A model generated the notes under the pieces. It had not been told where the DNA came from, did no database searches, and saw only the letters and a list, made by a program, of their open reading frames with translations. A DNA stretch of 64,000 nt from Aeolococcus sp050734155 (GTDB lineage Bacteria > Chloroflexota > Dormibacteria > Aeolococcales > Aeolococcaceae): assembly GCA_050734155.1 (NCBI GenBank), contig JBOHUD010000036.1, positions 1 to 64,000 of the forward strand, read 5' to 3'. Each line of letters starts with the position of its first letter. Position 1 is the first letter of the stretch. Below are positions 16,951 to 25,162 of the stretch, in pieces. Made by a program: the position numbers and the translations under genes.

Positions 16951-17560
16951 TCTGTGAGATCCCGTGCGGTAAGCGTCACGCCCGGACGCGCCGCGAAGCA
17001 TGCCTCGGCATGACGATAACTCGTTCGCAACACGCTCCCCCTCATCCGCCGGATAACACCACACTCGATCAATCGCGCGGAGGGCAGCGTAGTACGTCGG
17101 CGCCGGTGGATGGGAGCGGTTGCAGCCATCGGTGCGGTCTCTTACGACGAGGCGGAGACACCTTCACCTGGCGCGGCGCCGAGAAGTCGGCCTGTACTCC
17201 CGGCGGAGATGATTCGCTGGCGGGGGGTGGCATATGAGTCAGATAGTCGGCTACGGCGACGCGCGCCTGGTGGTGGCTGCCTGATCTTGCTCGGAACTCG
17301 TTCTCGGGCTGTGGTCTCGCCGGGGCGCGGACCACACCATGCCGGCCGAACGCTCCAGACGCGTGCCATCCTGCGGGCCTCGGAGGCCGGTACCGACTCT
17401 CACAGCGCGCTTGACTGTCGGGGCGGATGACGCGTCACACCCGACCGATTGAGGGCGTACGGCCAAGCCCGGACGGCTGGTGCCGCCGGGACGGCGCTAC
17501 GCTGTCGCGCGACGACGCGAGGCCGGCGGCGTACTGGCTGACGGCTGGCGGGCGAGCTGG
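16951..17560. other. Intergenic region with cargo-operon promoter
   Basis: About 600 bases between the propeller-hydrolase gene and the higA remnant. Short frames on both strands translate to arginine- and proline-rich sequence with no recognisable family. The promoter of the minus-strand cargo operon must lie in the first part, but no clear -10/-35 pair stands out. The sequence may hold further gene remains. Confidence 0.4.
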
Positions 17561-17854
17561 TCACCCAAAGGCCGTGCCGTAGCGCCGCACCGTCGACAGA
17601 CGCCGATCCACCTCGCCTCCCTCCATCCTCGCCAGCGCCGACTGAGTGGTGTCTATCCGCGCCGCAATCACACTCTGGCTGAGCTGGCAGTTCCTGCCGA
17701 CGCCGAGCCAGGTCGCGGAGCAGTCGGCGCACCGCGACGGCGGCGTCGACCATCGTGGGGAAGTCCGGAGTGGTCGCGCGGCGGGCGCTCGGCGATGACT
17801 TCCTTCCTCGAGAAAGTCAGGCTCGTCAGTGATGGCGGGCTGCTGCTGCTCCAT
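17561..17854 (-). pseudogene. HigA-like XRE antitoxin, frameshifted
   Basis: The start (MEQQQPAITDEPDFLEE) and end (LSQSVIAARIDTTQSAL, then ARMEGGEVDRRLSTVRRYG) read in one frame, but the middle reads correctly only in another (DAAVAVRRLLRDLARRRQEL). Joining the pieces needs two frameshifts. The helix-turn-helix of HigA-type antitoxins is recognisable, with the RLSTVRRYGTA tail typical of antitoxins that follow their toxin. It begins two bases after the toxin stop. Confidence 0.7.
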
Positions 17855-17856
17855 GG

Positions 17857-18129
17857 TCACGGAGCCGTTTCTCGGCGAGCTCGATGAGCCGCGGCGGGGT
17901 CGTCGGGGGACTTCTTGTAGGAGGCTTCTAGAGCCAGCAGGACGCGGGGCCACCGGCCCTCGGCTGAAAAGAGCACCCGGTACGTCGCGTGCTCCGCGTC
18001 GGCACGAACCTCGCAGATGTCGCCACGCAGGTGCCGCACCGCACTCAGCCGCTCTGCACGAACGTCCTTAATGGCGGCCACGACCGCGACGGCATGCGCC
18101 ACCGACAGACCCGCGATGAACCTGTGCAC
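17857..18129 (-). CDS. HigB/RelE-type toxin (Gp49-like)
   Basis: 90 residues from GTG 18129. The core CEVRADAEHATYRVLFSAEG, then VLLALEASYKKSPDDP and a basic end, matches the RelE/HigB mRNA-interferase fold seen in toxin-first HigBA pairs. The N-terminus lacks some residues usual for the family, and the adjacent antitoxin is broken, so activity is doubtful. It lies inside the tRNA-Ala element near its right end. Confidence 0.7.
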   Translation of the reverse strand: MHRFIAGLSVAHAVAVVAAIKDVRAERLSAVRHLRGDICEVRADAEHATYRVLFSAEGRWPRVLLALEASYKKSPDDPAAAHRARRETAP

Positions 18130-18341
18130 CGGTCGCTGACCGCCAGCTGTCCGTTAGTCACGCCACTGTCGCCTCGTTTCTGTCACGGGGCGCCATCAGA
18201 GATTTGCAGCGCCGCTGCCAGAATGGGTTCGTCAGGAACCCAGAGGGGTCCAGCCAGTATGACAACCTGCTGTGCGTGAGAACTCTCGGAGTGTCATGAC
18301 CCAAGCCGATCTCGATTCGGGCTTCGGTGTCGGCGCCTACA

Positions 18342-18385
18342 CTCGCACGGCAGAGGTCGGGGGTTCGAGTCCCCCCCGCTCCACC
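18342..18385 (+). repeat. attR core (orphan tRNA-Ala 3' half)
   Basis: Exact 44-base copy of 9270-9313. It has the 3' anticodon stem, variable region, T arm and acceptor 3' strand, but no 5' half, so it is not a tRNA gene. Confidence 0.92.
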
Positions 18386-18450
18386 ACCGACTGTGTCGTG
18401 AAGCGTCGGGCCGGCTGGGCTGTCAGGGGCGTTGACCCTTGCGGTGGCAT

Positions 18451-19104
18451 CTATCGGCGGGTGAACGTGACATGTGTGACGCCGCTGGGCGAGCTGACCG
18501 ACTCTACGTCGAAGCCTTTCTCGAGATTCTCCAGCCCGTCCCAGAGCGGCTCACCTCGGCCGAGAACGATGGGCACGATGACTATGTGCATGTGGTCGAT
18601 CAGGTTCTCGGCCAGAAACTCTCGGACGGTCGACGGGCCTCCGCCGATGCGGACGTCGAGGCCGCCGGCCGCCTGCCGGGCAAGCGTGAGGGCCTCCGCG
18701 GGGCTCGCGTCGATGAAGTGAAACGTCGTCCCGCCCTTCATCTCGACGGACGGGCGGGTGTGGTGGGTGAGGACGAATACCGGCGTGTGGAACGGCGGGT
18801 CGTCGCCCCACCAGCCCTTCCATTCCTCGTCAGCCCAGGGTCCGTGCTGCGGCCCGAACTTGCCCCGGCCCATGATCTCGGCGCCGATGCCGGAGCTCCA
18901 GCTGCTGGCGAACGCATCATCGACCCCGCTGCCTCCACTCGAGGTGCCCGCCGTGTCGTCGAAACCGCGGAAGGTGCGTGTGGGAAAGAACCATTCGTGG
19001 AGCCGCTGACCGGCGTGGCCGAACGGCGCCTCGAGATTTTGACCCTGACCGGTGCCGAAGCCGTCCAGCGATATGGAGAAGTTGTGGACCCGAACGCGTG
19101 GCAT
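18451..19104 (-). CDS. Dihydrofolate reductase-family (RibD C-terminal) protein
   Basis: 217 residues starting MPRVRVHNFSISLDGF, followed by FGPQHGPWADEEWKGWWGDDPPFHTPVFVLTHH-type sequence and GGLDVRIGGGPSTVREFL, where GGG is part of the NADPH-binding site. This is the RibD C-terminal fold found in many stand-alone reductases of unknown substrate. AGGAGAACTGCC before ATG 19104 is a good ribosome site. First gene outside the island. Confidence 0.88.
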   Translation of the reverse strand: MPRVRVHNFSISLDGFGTGQGQNLEAPFGHAGQRLHEWFFPTRTFRGFDDTAGTSSGGSGVDDAFASSWSSGIGAEIMGRGKFGPQHGPWADEEWKGWWGDDPPFHTPVFVLTHHTRPSVEMKGGTTFHFIDASPAEALTLARQAAGGLDVRIGGGPSTVREFLAENLIDHMHIVIVPIVLGRGEPLWDGLENLEKGFDVESVSSPSGVTHVTFTRR

Positions 19105-19162
19105 GGCAGTTCTCCTGGGCATCATGTGATGCCTGATGCGGGCTGTGGACTGACGTGGCGTT

Positions 19163-19681
19163 TCATCGACCTGCGCGTCTGGACCTCCCGCCCGACGCCG
19201 TCGATGTGAAATCCGGAATCGGGGCAACTGTGATGCGTGCCCCCCCACCACGCAACCACTCCATGTGTCGCGGGTCACCTGTATACACAATGCCTCCGAG
19301 ACGTTCCGCCATAGCGGCCACGAGCGCATCTGCAGTACCGATTTCGTGAATGCGCTGCGACGCGTCGCGGCCATCACCCTTTGCCTGGCGGCCCGCCTCG
19401 CGCAGGAGGTCGCTTGCTCGCAGACCGTCGGCGGGCGTGTGCGGCTCACCCTCGAGCTCCGCCAGGATGTCATCGACCCCACCGATTGAAACGGCTCGCT
19501 GACGCGCCTCAACAACGACGATGGGAGGGACGATGAGTACGCGGCCAAGGCTGGTGAAGGCGGCGATCAGCTTCCGCGCCACGTTGACGTTGCGCTCCGC
19601 AGCGATGACCCACCCCGTGTCGATGACCCCGACCGCGGTGACGTCATGGATGCGGCGTCGCCGTCCGCGTTGCGCCGGCAC
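19163..19681 (-). CDS. PIN-domain toxin (VapC-like)
   Basis: About 172 residues from GTG 19681. PIN acidic residues are visible in GVIDTGWVIAAE, VPPIVVVEARQR, GTADALVAA and YTGDPRHMEWL. PIN toxins are Mg-dependent RNases. The gene follows an RHH antitoxin with 13 bases between. The GTG start is the first available; a start closer to GVIDTG is not seen. Confidence 0.82.
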   Translation of the reverse strand: MPAQRGRRRRIHDVTAVGVIDTGWVIAAERNVNVARKLIAAFTSLGRVLIVPPIVVVEARQRAVSIGGVDDILAELEGEPHTPADGLRASDLLREAGRQAKGDGRDASQRIHEIGTADALVAAMAERLGGIVYTGDPRHMEWLRGGGARITVAPIPDFTSTASGGRSRRAGR

Positions 19682-19694
19682 CGCGGCAGGCGCC

Positions 19695-19985
19695 TCAGAC
19701 AGCCGTGCTGGACGGAGCCGCCTCGCGTGCGACCCTGACCCGATTGCGGAGCTCCGCAGCCAGGATCACGTCGACATACGGACGCAGCTCGTTCTCGGTG
19801 AACGGACGACCGCGCTCCGCCTCCCATGCCTCGACCAGCCGGCGCTCACGATCCAGCCCAGCGACCAGCTTGAGGCTCTCGTTCACGGTCGCAGACAGGT
19901 TGGCGGTCCGATCGGCAGCGAGCGATGCAAGAACGTCCGCGTCGATGGTGACCGACTTCTTCACAGCGGGAACTGGCGAGTTCAT
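19695..19985 (-). CDS. Ribbon-helix-helix antitoxin
   Basis: 96 residues from ATG 19985: KKSVTIDADVLASLAA, then ANLSATVNESLKLVAG (RHH fold) and a C-terminal toxin-binding part (ERRLVEAWEAERGRPF, LRPYVDVILAAELRN). It resembles antitoxins whose sequence includes an L-x-x-W-E-x-E region. A perfect palindrome sits nine bases upstream (19994-20012), probably its own operator. It forms a pair with the PIN gene downstream. Confidence 0.8.
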   Translation of the reverse strand: MNSPVPAVKKSVTIDADVLASLAADRTANLSATVNESLKLVAGLDRERRLVEAWEAERGRPFTENELRPYVDVILAAELRNRVRVAREAAPSSTAV

Positions 19986-19993
19986 TGAGCTCA

Positions 19994-20012
19994 ATCCTAC
20001 CACAGGTAGGAT
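19994..20012. promoter_or_regulatory. Perfect inverted repeat, likely RHH operator
   Basis: ATCCTACC-ACA-GGTAGGAT: two 8-base arms with a 3-base centre, ending nine bases before the antitoxin ATG at 19985. RHH antitoxins repress their own operons through such sites. Confidence 0.7.
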
Positions 20013-20182
20013 CGTCGACACCACTGGGACCCGGACGCGCTGCCAAGCGCTTCACCGGGTAGGCAGGCCAGACCACGGGACACGAGGCCGCGGGCATCAC
20101 TCCGGGTGATGCCACGGCGATCTGCCTCGACGTCCACAGCGGGGAGCACATCGTCCGGAAGCGAGATCATCACCTTGGCCAC
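19997..20182 (-). pseudogene. CopG/RHH antitoxin remnant
   Basis: From GTG 20182 the sequence VAKVMISLPDDVLPAVDVEADRRGITRSD matches the N-terminal RHH of CopG-type antitoxins. After ITRSD the expected helix is lost and the frame continues with unrelated residues to a stop at 19997. No toxin is attached. It is probably a decayed VapB whose end was overwritten by the adjacent TA operon. Confidence 0.6.
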
Positions 20183-20246
20183 GCGGCGCAGGATACCCGG
20201 TATTGCCACCGGCGATCAGGGGCCCCCGGAGCCGCCGCTTCGCACG

Positions 20247-20642
20247 TCACATGCCGACGATGACGACGAGGCTCTCGAGGCCGGCGAAGTCGTTGGGGTT
20301 GCGCGTGTGGAGAGCGAGTCCGCTGGCGTGGGCTGTTGCGGCGATGAGGAGATCTGCGATCCGAGTCCGATGCGAGCGGCCGGCCTCGGCCACGGCAGCT
20401 ACCACCTGTCCGTAGCTTCGTGCGGCTCCGGCGTCGAAGACGAGCGGCACGAATGTCGCCTCGATCTGTTGCAGGCGGGTCTGGCGACGAGCGCGCTCGG
20501 CCCCGGTCGTGGCCAGATGCGGGCCGGCCGCAAGCTCGGCAAGGGTGATCGCGGAAATTGAGGACTCGTCGGGCAGGGCGGCTGCCACGCTCGGATCGTC
20601 CCAGTCGATGACGACGGAGGTGTCGAGCAACCCTGCTGACAT
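20247..20642 (-). CDS. VapC-type PIN toxin
   Basis: 131 residues: MSAGLLDTSVVIDWDD (first Asp), ITLAELAAGPHLA (Glu), RIADLLIAATAHASGLALHTRNPNDF (Asp pair and the TRNPxDF motif of VapC). Full length for the family. It follows the Phd-type antitoxin gene directly, stop and start touching, so the two form an operon. Confidence 0.92.
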   Translation of the reverse strand: MSAGLLDTSVVIDWDDPSVAAALPDESSISAITLAELAAGPHLATTGAERARRQTRLQQIEATFVPLVFDAGAARSYGQVVAAVAEAGRSHRTRIADLLIAATAHASGLALHTRNPNDFAGLESLVVIVGM

Positions 20643-20891
20643 CTACAGCCCCTGATCGAGAACTCGATCGAGGTCGGCGCGAAATTGCTGGAGATCGACG
20701 TGGGGCCCGGACGCGGCCAGGTTCACGAGCTCGGCCTTGGGTACGGTCGTCCGGCGGTGCTCCCGGATTGGTCGCAGCTCGGCCACCGGGACACCGTTTC
20801 GAGTCACCACGAAGCTCTCGCCAGCGGCGACTGCATCGATCACCTTGGCGTTGTCGTTTCGGAGTTCTCGTTGCGCGATCTTCTTGGACAT
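20643..20891 (-). CDS. Phd/YefM-type antitoxin
   Basis: 82 residues from ATG 20891: MSKKIAQRELRNDNAKVIDAV and ESFVVTRNGVPVAELRPI are the Phd/YefM N-terminal DNA-binding fold; the C-terminus (DLQQFRADLDRVLDQGL) would bind the toxin. GGAGG just before the start. Upstream, GTAGC at 20902-20906 and GCTAC at 20914-20918 form an inverted repeat over a TACAGT -10-like box, a possible operator. Confidence 0.9.
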   Translation of the reverse strand: MSKKIAQRELRNDNAKVIDAVAAGESFVVTRNGVPVAELRPIREHRRTTVPKAELVNLAASGPHVDLQQFRADLDRVLDQGL

Positions 20892-20901
20892 CACCTCCAC
20901 T

Positions 20902-20918
20902 GTAGCACACGGCGCTAC
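20902..20918. promoter_or_regulatory. Inverted repeat upstream of phd-vapC
   Basis: GTAGC and GCTAC separated by seven bases, overlapping TACAGT (minus strand), about ten bases upstream of the antitoxin ATG. Probable autoregulation site. Confidence 0.4.
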
Positions 20919-20943
20919 GCTGAGGCTACGGGATCTTCTGGAG

Positions 20944-21457
20944 TCATCCCGGCACCAGCGCTGCGCGAAACACGATGTGATAAGAAAAGCCGAGGCCGTC
21001 AATCTGCCACGCGTAACATCCCGGTCCGCGAACGTAAGTGCCCCCAGGGGCTGTTCGATATCCGCCGCCACCGTTCAGGGTCGCGATCGGCGGTACCACC
21101 AGCTGGCTCACCGCCGGCTGCTCGCCGAAGATCACGGGACTCGTTCCATCGAGCTGAGCCCCGCGCACGATCCAGGGCCCCTGGTAGGCAGGTGCGCTGA
21201 ACCACAATGTCTTGGATCCATACCACCCGGCTGGGTCAGGCGCGGGAACAAGCTCGACGACACCCTCTTCGGTGATCCTGCCCAGCGCGCGGACCGGCCC
21301 GGTGCCAATCGCGACGCCGCGGAAGTGAGTGGTGTCGAAGACAACCCGACGGTGAGGGTGACGGGCGCGTTGTTTCAGGTGAGCATGCCGCTGCTACCAG
21401 AGCCAGTGCGGCCGCCGCTGCAAGTGCGCGGCGCCTGTCAAGCCGCGAACGCAAGCT
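20944..21457 (-). pseudogene. Lipoprotein paralogue, frameshifted
   Basis: A lipoprotein signal (ALALVAAACS) starts from a TTG at about 21457; after SPSPSG the frame shifts by one base in a GGG run and continues VVFDTTHFRGVAIGTGPVRA to a stop at 20944. The end (IVRGAQLDGTSPVIFG, GCYAWQIDGLGFSYHIVF) matches the upstream gene's VVRGAQIDGTHPLRFD and GCYALQIDATNFSIVVVF. It is a decayed, shorter tandem copy. Confidence 0.7.
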
Positions 21458-22475
21458 CGACCTGCGCTTTGCCGGTGCCCCATGTGAGCGAGAATTCCCA
21501 ACAGCCCGCGGAAGGCACATCGACGATGCTCGGGTAGATCTCACCGGGGCCGGAGTCGTCCGGGAAGCTGTACGAGACGACAGGGGTGGGAGCGCTGAGC
21601 GGATGCCCCTCGATGTCCAACCGGGAGCCGTCCCGCGGTGTCGCGACTGCCCAGAGAATCTTGTTCGTGGGGTTACCCGGATGTCCCGCGCGCAGTGGAT
21701 ATCCAAAGATGAATCCGCCGATGAGCTCTGACGGGGCGGTGAAGTACGACAGCGTGGTCGGGGCGCCGGCACCGCCCGCAGCATCGAGGAACCAGGTCGG
21801 TGGGCCGCCCTGGTACACGACGGTGGCGTCACATCCACCGGACACAACGCGAGCTTCTGGCGAACGCGGCACGTCAACCAGAGCTAGGAAGACGACAACG
21901 ATGCTGAAGTTCGTGGCGTCGATCTGGAGCGCGTAGCATCCTCGGCTCTCGACCAGTATCCCGGACGGCCACCAATGCCACCCGGAACCAGCACGAGATT
22001 GGGCGTCGGACGGCAAATGCGCGTTCGCCGACGTCAGCTCGAGCGCCGCTTCGGGGCCGGTCGCAGAATCGAAGCGCAGTGGGTGGGTGCCGTCGATCTG
22101 GGCGCCTCGCACGACGATGGGCCCCGTGTACCCGCGTCGGGCGAACCACGGCACTTTGCTCACCTGCCAGGGGCCACCCGAGACGGTCGCGGGAGAGAAC
22201 GTCTGCGCCGCGGTCGACGGGGACGGCCCGTACATCAGCGGGTAGACCGGGCCACGGCCAACGGCCAGGCCAGTGGTGGACGGTTCCAGGCTGCGGGCCG
22301 GCCGCCCGGTGGTCACGGGGCAGCTCTGGGCCGCGGAGTCGGCGGCCGGGAGGTGAAGGTGCCTTGCCTCCAGGGTCGCGATGGATGCAGCGGTCGGGGT
22401 TGGGGACGATGCCGGCGCGGAGCACCCGCTCAGCAAGGCCGCCACGATGACCATCGCGACCGCAACCCTTCGCAT
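21438..22475 (-). CDS. Putative lipoprotein of unknown function
   Basis: 345 residues: MRRVAVAMVIVAALLSGCS is a lipoprotein signal with the lipobox LSGC. The mature part repeats one theme twice: RGAQIDGTHPLRFD and a tryptophan/glycine segment WHWWPSG, then SRGCYALQIDATNF; near the end PSAGCWEFSLTWG is similar. Two Cys sit in the GC[YW] motifs. Beta-rich and probably extracellular. I do not recognise a function. A decayed paralogue lies directly downstream. Confidence 0.8.
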   Translation of the reverse strand: MRRVAVAMVIVAALLSGCSAPASSPTPTAASIATLEARHLHLPAADSAAQSCPVTTGRPARSLEPSTTGLAVGRGPVYPLMYGPSPSTAAQTFSPATVSGGPWQVSKVPWFARRGYTGPIVVRGAQIDGTHPLRFDSATGPEAALELTSANAHLPSDAQSRAGSGWHWWPSGILVESRGCYALQIDATNFSIVVVFLALVDVPRSPEARVVSGGCDATVVYQGGPPTWFLDAAGGAGAPTTLSYFTAPSELIGGFIFGYPLRAGHPGNPTNKILWAVATPRDGSRLDIEGHPLSAPTPVVSYSFPDDSGPGEIYPSIVDVPSAGCWEFSLTWGTGKAQVELAFAA

Positions 22476-22613
22476 CAGAGAATTATCGGCCCAGCTCTGT
22501 CAGGCCACCATCGGTGCTGCGCAGCCGTGATGGACACCTGGCAGGGATTGCGACTGGGAGCTGGACGCGGACGGCCTGCGCTCCGACCTGACGCTGGGCC
22601 GCCTGCCGAGCGT

Positions 22614-23051
22614 TTATTGACATGGCAAACGCAGACGCTCTACAACCGCAGCAGGCGATTCGGCGAGGCCTGCTTTGAGCTGCTGCGCGTCCGCGCTGAC
22701 GAGCGGGATGCCCATAGCGCGGGCTGACGAGGCCCATGCCGCGTCGTAGAACGTGAGCTGGTGGGTCGTTCCGATCAACGCTGCGTCGCGCCGCCACTCT
22801 GGCGCCATCACCAGCGGGGTGCCGCAGATCGCGACCAGGTCATCGAGTTGATCAGCCACTTCGGCCGCGCTCCAGTGCAGCGCTCTCAGCAGCACGTTCC
22901 CCATTTCATAGACCGCGAGGTCGATGACCAGGGCGTCCAGGTCACCACGCTGGTGGGCATCGCGGATTGCCCGAGCCTCCGCGACCTGCGTCTCTCCCTT
23001 GCTGTGGAACCACTTGATCAGGACTGACGTGTCAACGAGCAGCGCCGTCAA
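22614..23051 (-). CDS. VapC-type PIN toxin
   Basis: 145 residues: TALLVDTSVLIKWFHSKGE, VIDLAVYEMGNVLL, and QLTFYDAAWASSARAMGIPLVSAD carry the PIN acidic residues (D, E, D, D). The ATG overlaps the stop of the RHH antitoxin by four bases, so they are coupled. Confidence 0.92.
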   Translation of the reverse strand: MTALLVDTSVLIKWFHSKGETQVAEARAIRDAHQRGDLDALVIDLAVYEMGNVLLRALHWSAAEVADQLDDLVAICGTPLVMAPEWRRDAALIGTTHQLTFYDAAWASSARAMGIPLVSADAQQLKAGLAESPAAVVERLRLPCQ

Positions 23052-23284
23052 CGTCGGATGTCGCGGTCCCGGCGCACCAGCTCAGTGGCCTCGAACGTGC
23101 CGGCAGCCCGGAAGCGCTTCTCCGAGCGTGCGATCGCCGAAGCCACCACATCTGGGTGACGGCGCGCCAACTCACGTCGGCTTGCATCAGCGATCAGTGC
23201 GCTCCGGCTCATCGAGCGCTTGCGCGCCTCCTCATCGAGGCGTTGGAGCAAGTCGCTGGGCAAGGACACCATCACCTTGGACAT
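23048..23284 (-). CDS. VapB-type RHH antitoxin
   Basis: 78 residues: MSKVMVSLPSDLLQRLDEEA and RSMSRSALIADASRRELAR are a clear CopG RHH fold; the C-terminal FEATELVRRDRDIRR would bind VapC. TATAAT lies six bases upstream of the ATG, so the transcript is probably leaderless. Confidence 0.9.
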   Translation of the reverse strand: MSKVMVSLPSDLLQRLDEEARKRSMSRSALIADASRRELARRHPDVVASAIARSEKRFRAAGTFEATELVRRDRDIRR

Positions 23285-23290
23285 ACTGTC

Positions 23291-23296
23291 ATTATA
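23291..23296 (-). promoter_or_regulatory. -10 box of the vapBC operon
   Basis: Perfect TATAAT on the minus strand, ending six bases before the ATG at 23284. That spacing leaves no room for a leader, which implies leaderless transcription. Confidence 0.6.
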
Positions 23297-23408
23297 GCTC
23301 AGCGTATGGCTCGCGACCGAGACGGCCTTCTCCCCGCCGGCGTCGAGAATCATCCCTGCAGGTCTCCGGTGGCCTGGCGCGCATAACACCAGTCGATAAG
23401 GGGTCAGT

Positions 23409-23700
23409 TCACCTCTCGCCCGGGAGCAGGGTGAAGGGCCGGCCCCTGGCGGTCCGCAGAACGCGGAAGTGGCGATGGTCAAGGGTGAGCAGCCGGTCTG
23501 TGCGGTACCGTTGCGCAAGGATCACGAGCGATGCGTCGGCCACGTTCGCCAGTAGGTGATCGAGTTCGGCGACAACGTACGGCGAAACGATGAATGGACC
23601 CGGATCCGCCTCGATGGCATCGGTGACGGCTCCACGATGCGCGTCGCTGGCGTCAAAGAAGGCGAGCCGTGGCTCTGGGACTGCGCGCCCTGTGGGCAGC
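23409..23700 (-). pseudogene. VapC-type PIN toxin remnant with internal deletion
   Basis: Read on the minus strand, RLAFFDASDAHRGAVTDAI, FIVSPYVVAELDHLLANV runs straight into ADASLVILAQRYRTDRLLTLD and HRHFRVLRTARGRPFTLLP. A PIN domain normally has about 40 more residues between LDHLL and ADAS, so the middle has been deleted in frame. There is no start codon after the upstream in-frame stop. A dead toxin; no antitoxin is attached. Confidence 0.75.
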
Positions 23701-23732
23701 CAGGCCCGGCGCTGTCACCGGGCGGATCGTCG

Positions 23733-24209
23733 TCAGGGGGCTGTCCTCCTGTCGACCACATCGAGAAGGCGGGCGAGGGCGATCACGAAGGTGAGCAGGA
23801 TGAGCACATGGACCGCCGTGCACCACTCACACAGCCGGTGCAACCGCACCACCTCGACATAGACGAGGTACAGCGCAGCCAGCAATCCCAGCAGTGCCCA
23901 TCCGGCATGCAGCGGCCGGAGCCATCCTGGCTCATCGTGCACCCGAAGGGCCGCGAGCCCCGCGAGGGCGCCGCTGACCACGAACCAGAGGATCCCGGGG
24001 ATGGTGATGGGCAGCGATGTGCCGGGCACCACTGAGTAGGCACTCCCGGTGACCGCGGCGCAGTCCACCACCCCCGACGAGGAGCACACCAGAGGGATCC
24101 CCGCGTAGTGGACGGCGGTGAGGTATGAGGCGACTCCCACACCGATGATGGCCAGGCCGACGGTGCAGAGCGCTCCGCCTGCGCGGCGCAGCCCGCGCTG
24201 TCCGGTCAC
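23733..24209 (-). CDS. VKOR-family disulfide-forming membrane protein
   Basis: 158 residues with four to five membrane segments. Cysteines occur as in bacterial VKOR: a loop pair (LVCSSSGVVDCAAV) and the active-site CEWC in HRLCEWCTAVH. VKOR passes electrons from DsbA-like proteins to quinone. Its ATG overlaps the stop of the thioredoxin-like gene (ATGA), a coupled pair. Confidence 0.9.
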   Translation of the reverse strand: MTGQRGLRRAGGALCTVGLAIIGVGVASYLTAVHYAGIPLVCSSSGVVDCAAVTGSAYSVVPGTSLPITIPGILWFVVSGALAGLAALRVHDEPGWLRPLHAGWALLGLLAALYLVYVEVVRLHRLCEWCTAVHVLILLTFVIALARLLDVVDRRTAP

Positions 24210-25162
24210 CTGCCCGCGGCCGCCGGGAGCCGCAGCTCGAGGGCGTGGATCGTCTCAGTCGAGCAGACCGATCCGGGCTGGTCGCCGGTCATCCGGCACA
24301 GCCCCGCGGTGATCCAGTTGGCGTTGCCCAGGATGGCGCGCGCCTGGGGCGCGCTGGATGAGCCGACGGTGTCGGCAACCTGCTGCCAGCTCATGCCCGT
24401 AAGCACCTCAGGAGTGAAGCCGCTGCTGATCGACACATAGCGGCCGCCGAAGTCGAGGAAGGGAATGCCTCCCCGGGTGCTGGTGTACGGGGGCGCATCG
24501 TACGTTGAGAAGACCTGTTGCTGGGCAGGCGTCAACGCCTGCAGCGGCTGCCGGTCGCGCGTCTCGGTCTCGACCGCAGCGAAGCTCAACTGGGAGCTGG
24601 TGAAACTGCTCCCGGCGAATGTGAACGTGGAGGTGTCGGGGTAGACATCTGTCGACGACGAGGTCATGAGATGCAGTCCGGACCACTCTCCGAAGCGGCT
24701 GAGGGCAGCGATCAGGCTCCATCGCTCCGCGGCACAGAAGGGGCAGTAGTCCGCACCGACGTAGAGCAGTTGGGGCTTGCCGCCCGGGCCGTTGAGCGGT
24801 GCTGCGCCAGGCAACACCTGGAGCGGGTCGGTGAGGCCGCCGCCACCGACGGCGGCGAGGACGGTGGGGGAGGGGCGAGTGATGGCCGCCATGACGCTGT
24901 GCGGTACAGGTGCTTCCGCCCCTGACTGGCCGCCGCCACCGGGGCCGCCTCTCGTCTGGGACAGGCCCGCGACGACGAAGATGACAACGATCACTGCGAC
25001 CGCCGCGATGGAGGCGGCGATCAGCCACGGACCCTGCCACCACGGCCGCTTTGGGGCAGCTCGAGAACGTGGCGCCGCTCGCTGCTTCCGCCGTGACCCG
25101 GCGGTTGGTGTGGGCTGACCTCGGGGCTGATCTCTGCCCGAGCGAGTCGACCTTCGCGACAT
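24206..25162 (-). CDS. Membrane-anchored DsbA/thioredoxin-like protein (DUF929 type)
   Basis: 318 residues: basic, disordered N-terminus, one membrane helix (LIAASIAAVAVIVVIFVVAGL, about 48-68) and an outer thioredoxin-like domain with the active site ADYCPFCAAERW. PYTSTRGGIPFLDFGG carries the cis-Pro region. It lies directly upstream of VKOR with a 4-base overlap; VKOR would re-oxidise the CPFC pair. Three more cysteines near the end could form a structural bond. Confidence 0.85.
   Translation of the reverse strand: MSRRSTRSGRDQPRGQPTPTAGSRRKQRAAPRSRAAPKRPWWQGPWLIAASIAAVAVIVVIFVVAGLSQTRGGPGGGGQSGAEAPVPHSVMAAITRPSPTVLAAVGGGGLTDPLQVLPGAAPLNGPGGKPQLLYVGADYCPFCAAERWSLIAALSRFGEWSGLHLMTSSSTDVYPDTSTFTFAGSSFTSSQLSFAAVETETRDRQPLQALTPAQQQVFSTYDAPPYTSTRGGIPFLDFGGRYVSISSGFTPEVLTGMSWQQVADTVGSSSAPQARAILGNANWITAGLCRMTGDQPGSVCSTETIHALELRLPAAAGR

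Larger units (their letters stand above)
9270..18385. mobile_element. Integrative element inserted in tRNA-Ala(CGC)
   Basis: A 44-bp identical core occurs at 9270-9313, inside the intact tRNA, and at 18342-18385 as an orphan tRNA 3' half. A phage-type integrase begins 143 bases after the tRNA, the classic layout of tRNA-targeting islands. Contents are a broken integrase, an IS256-family element, four minus-strand genes for secreted or membrane proteins, and a HigBA remnant. The cargo from about 11.6 to 17 kb uses more A/T-ending codons than the flanks, consistent with transfer. With the integrase broken, it is probably immobile unless helped in trans. Confidence 0.85.

Noticed and set aside
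18342..18385. Second tRNA-Ala gene
   Set aside because: Only the 3' half is present; no D arm or 5' acceptor strand. It is the attR copy.
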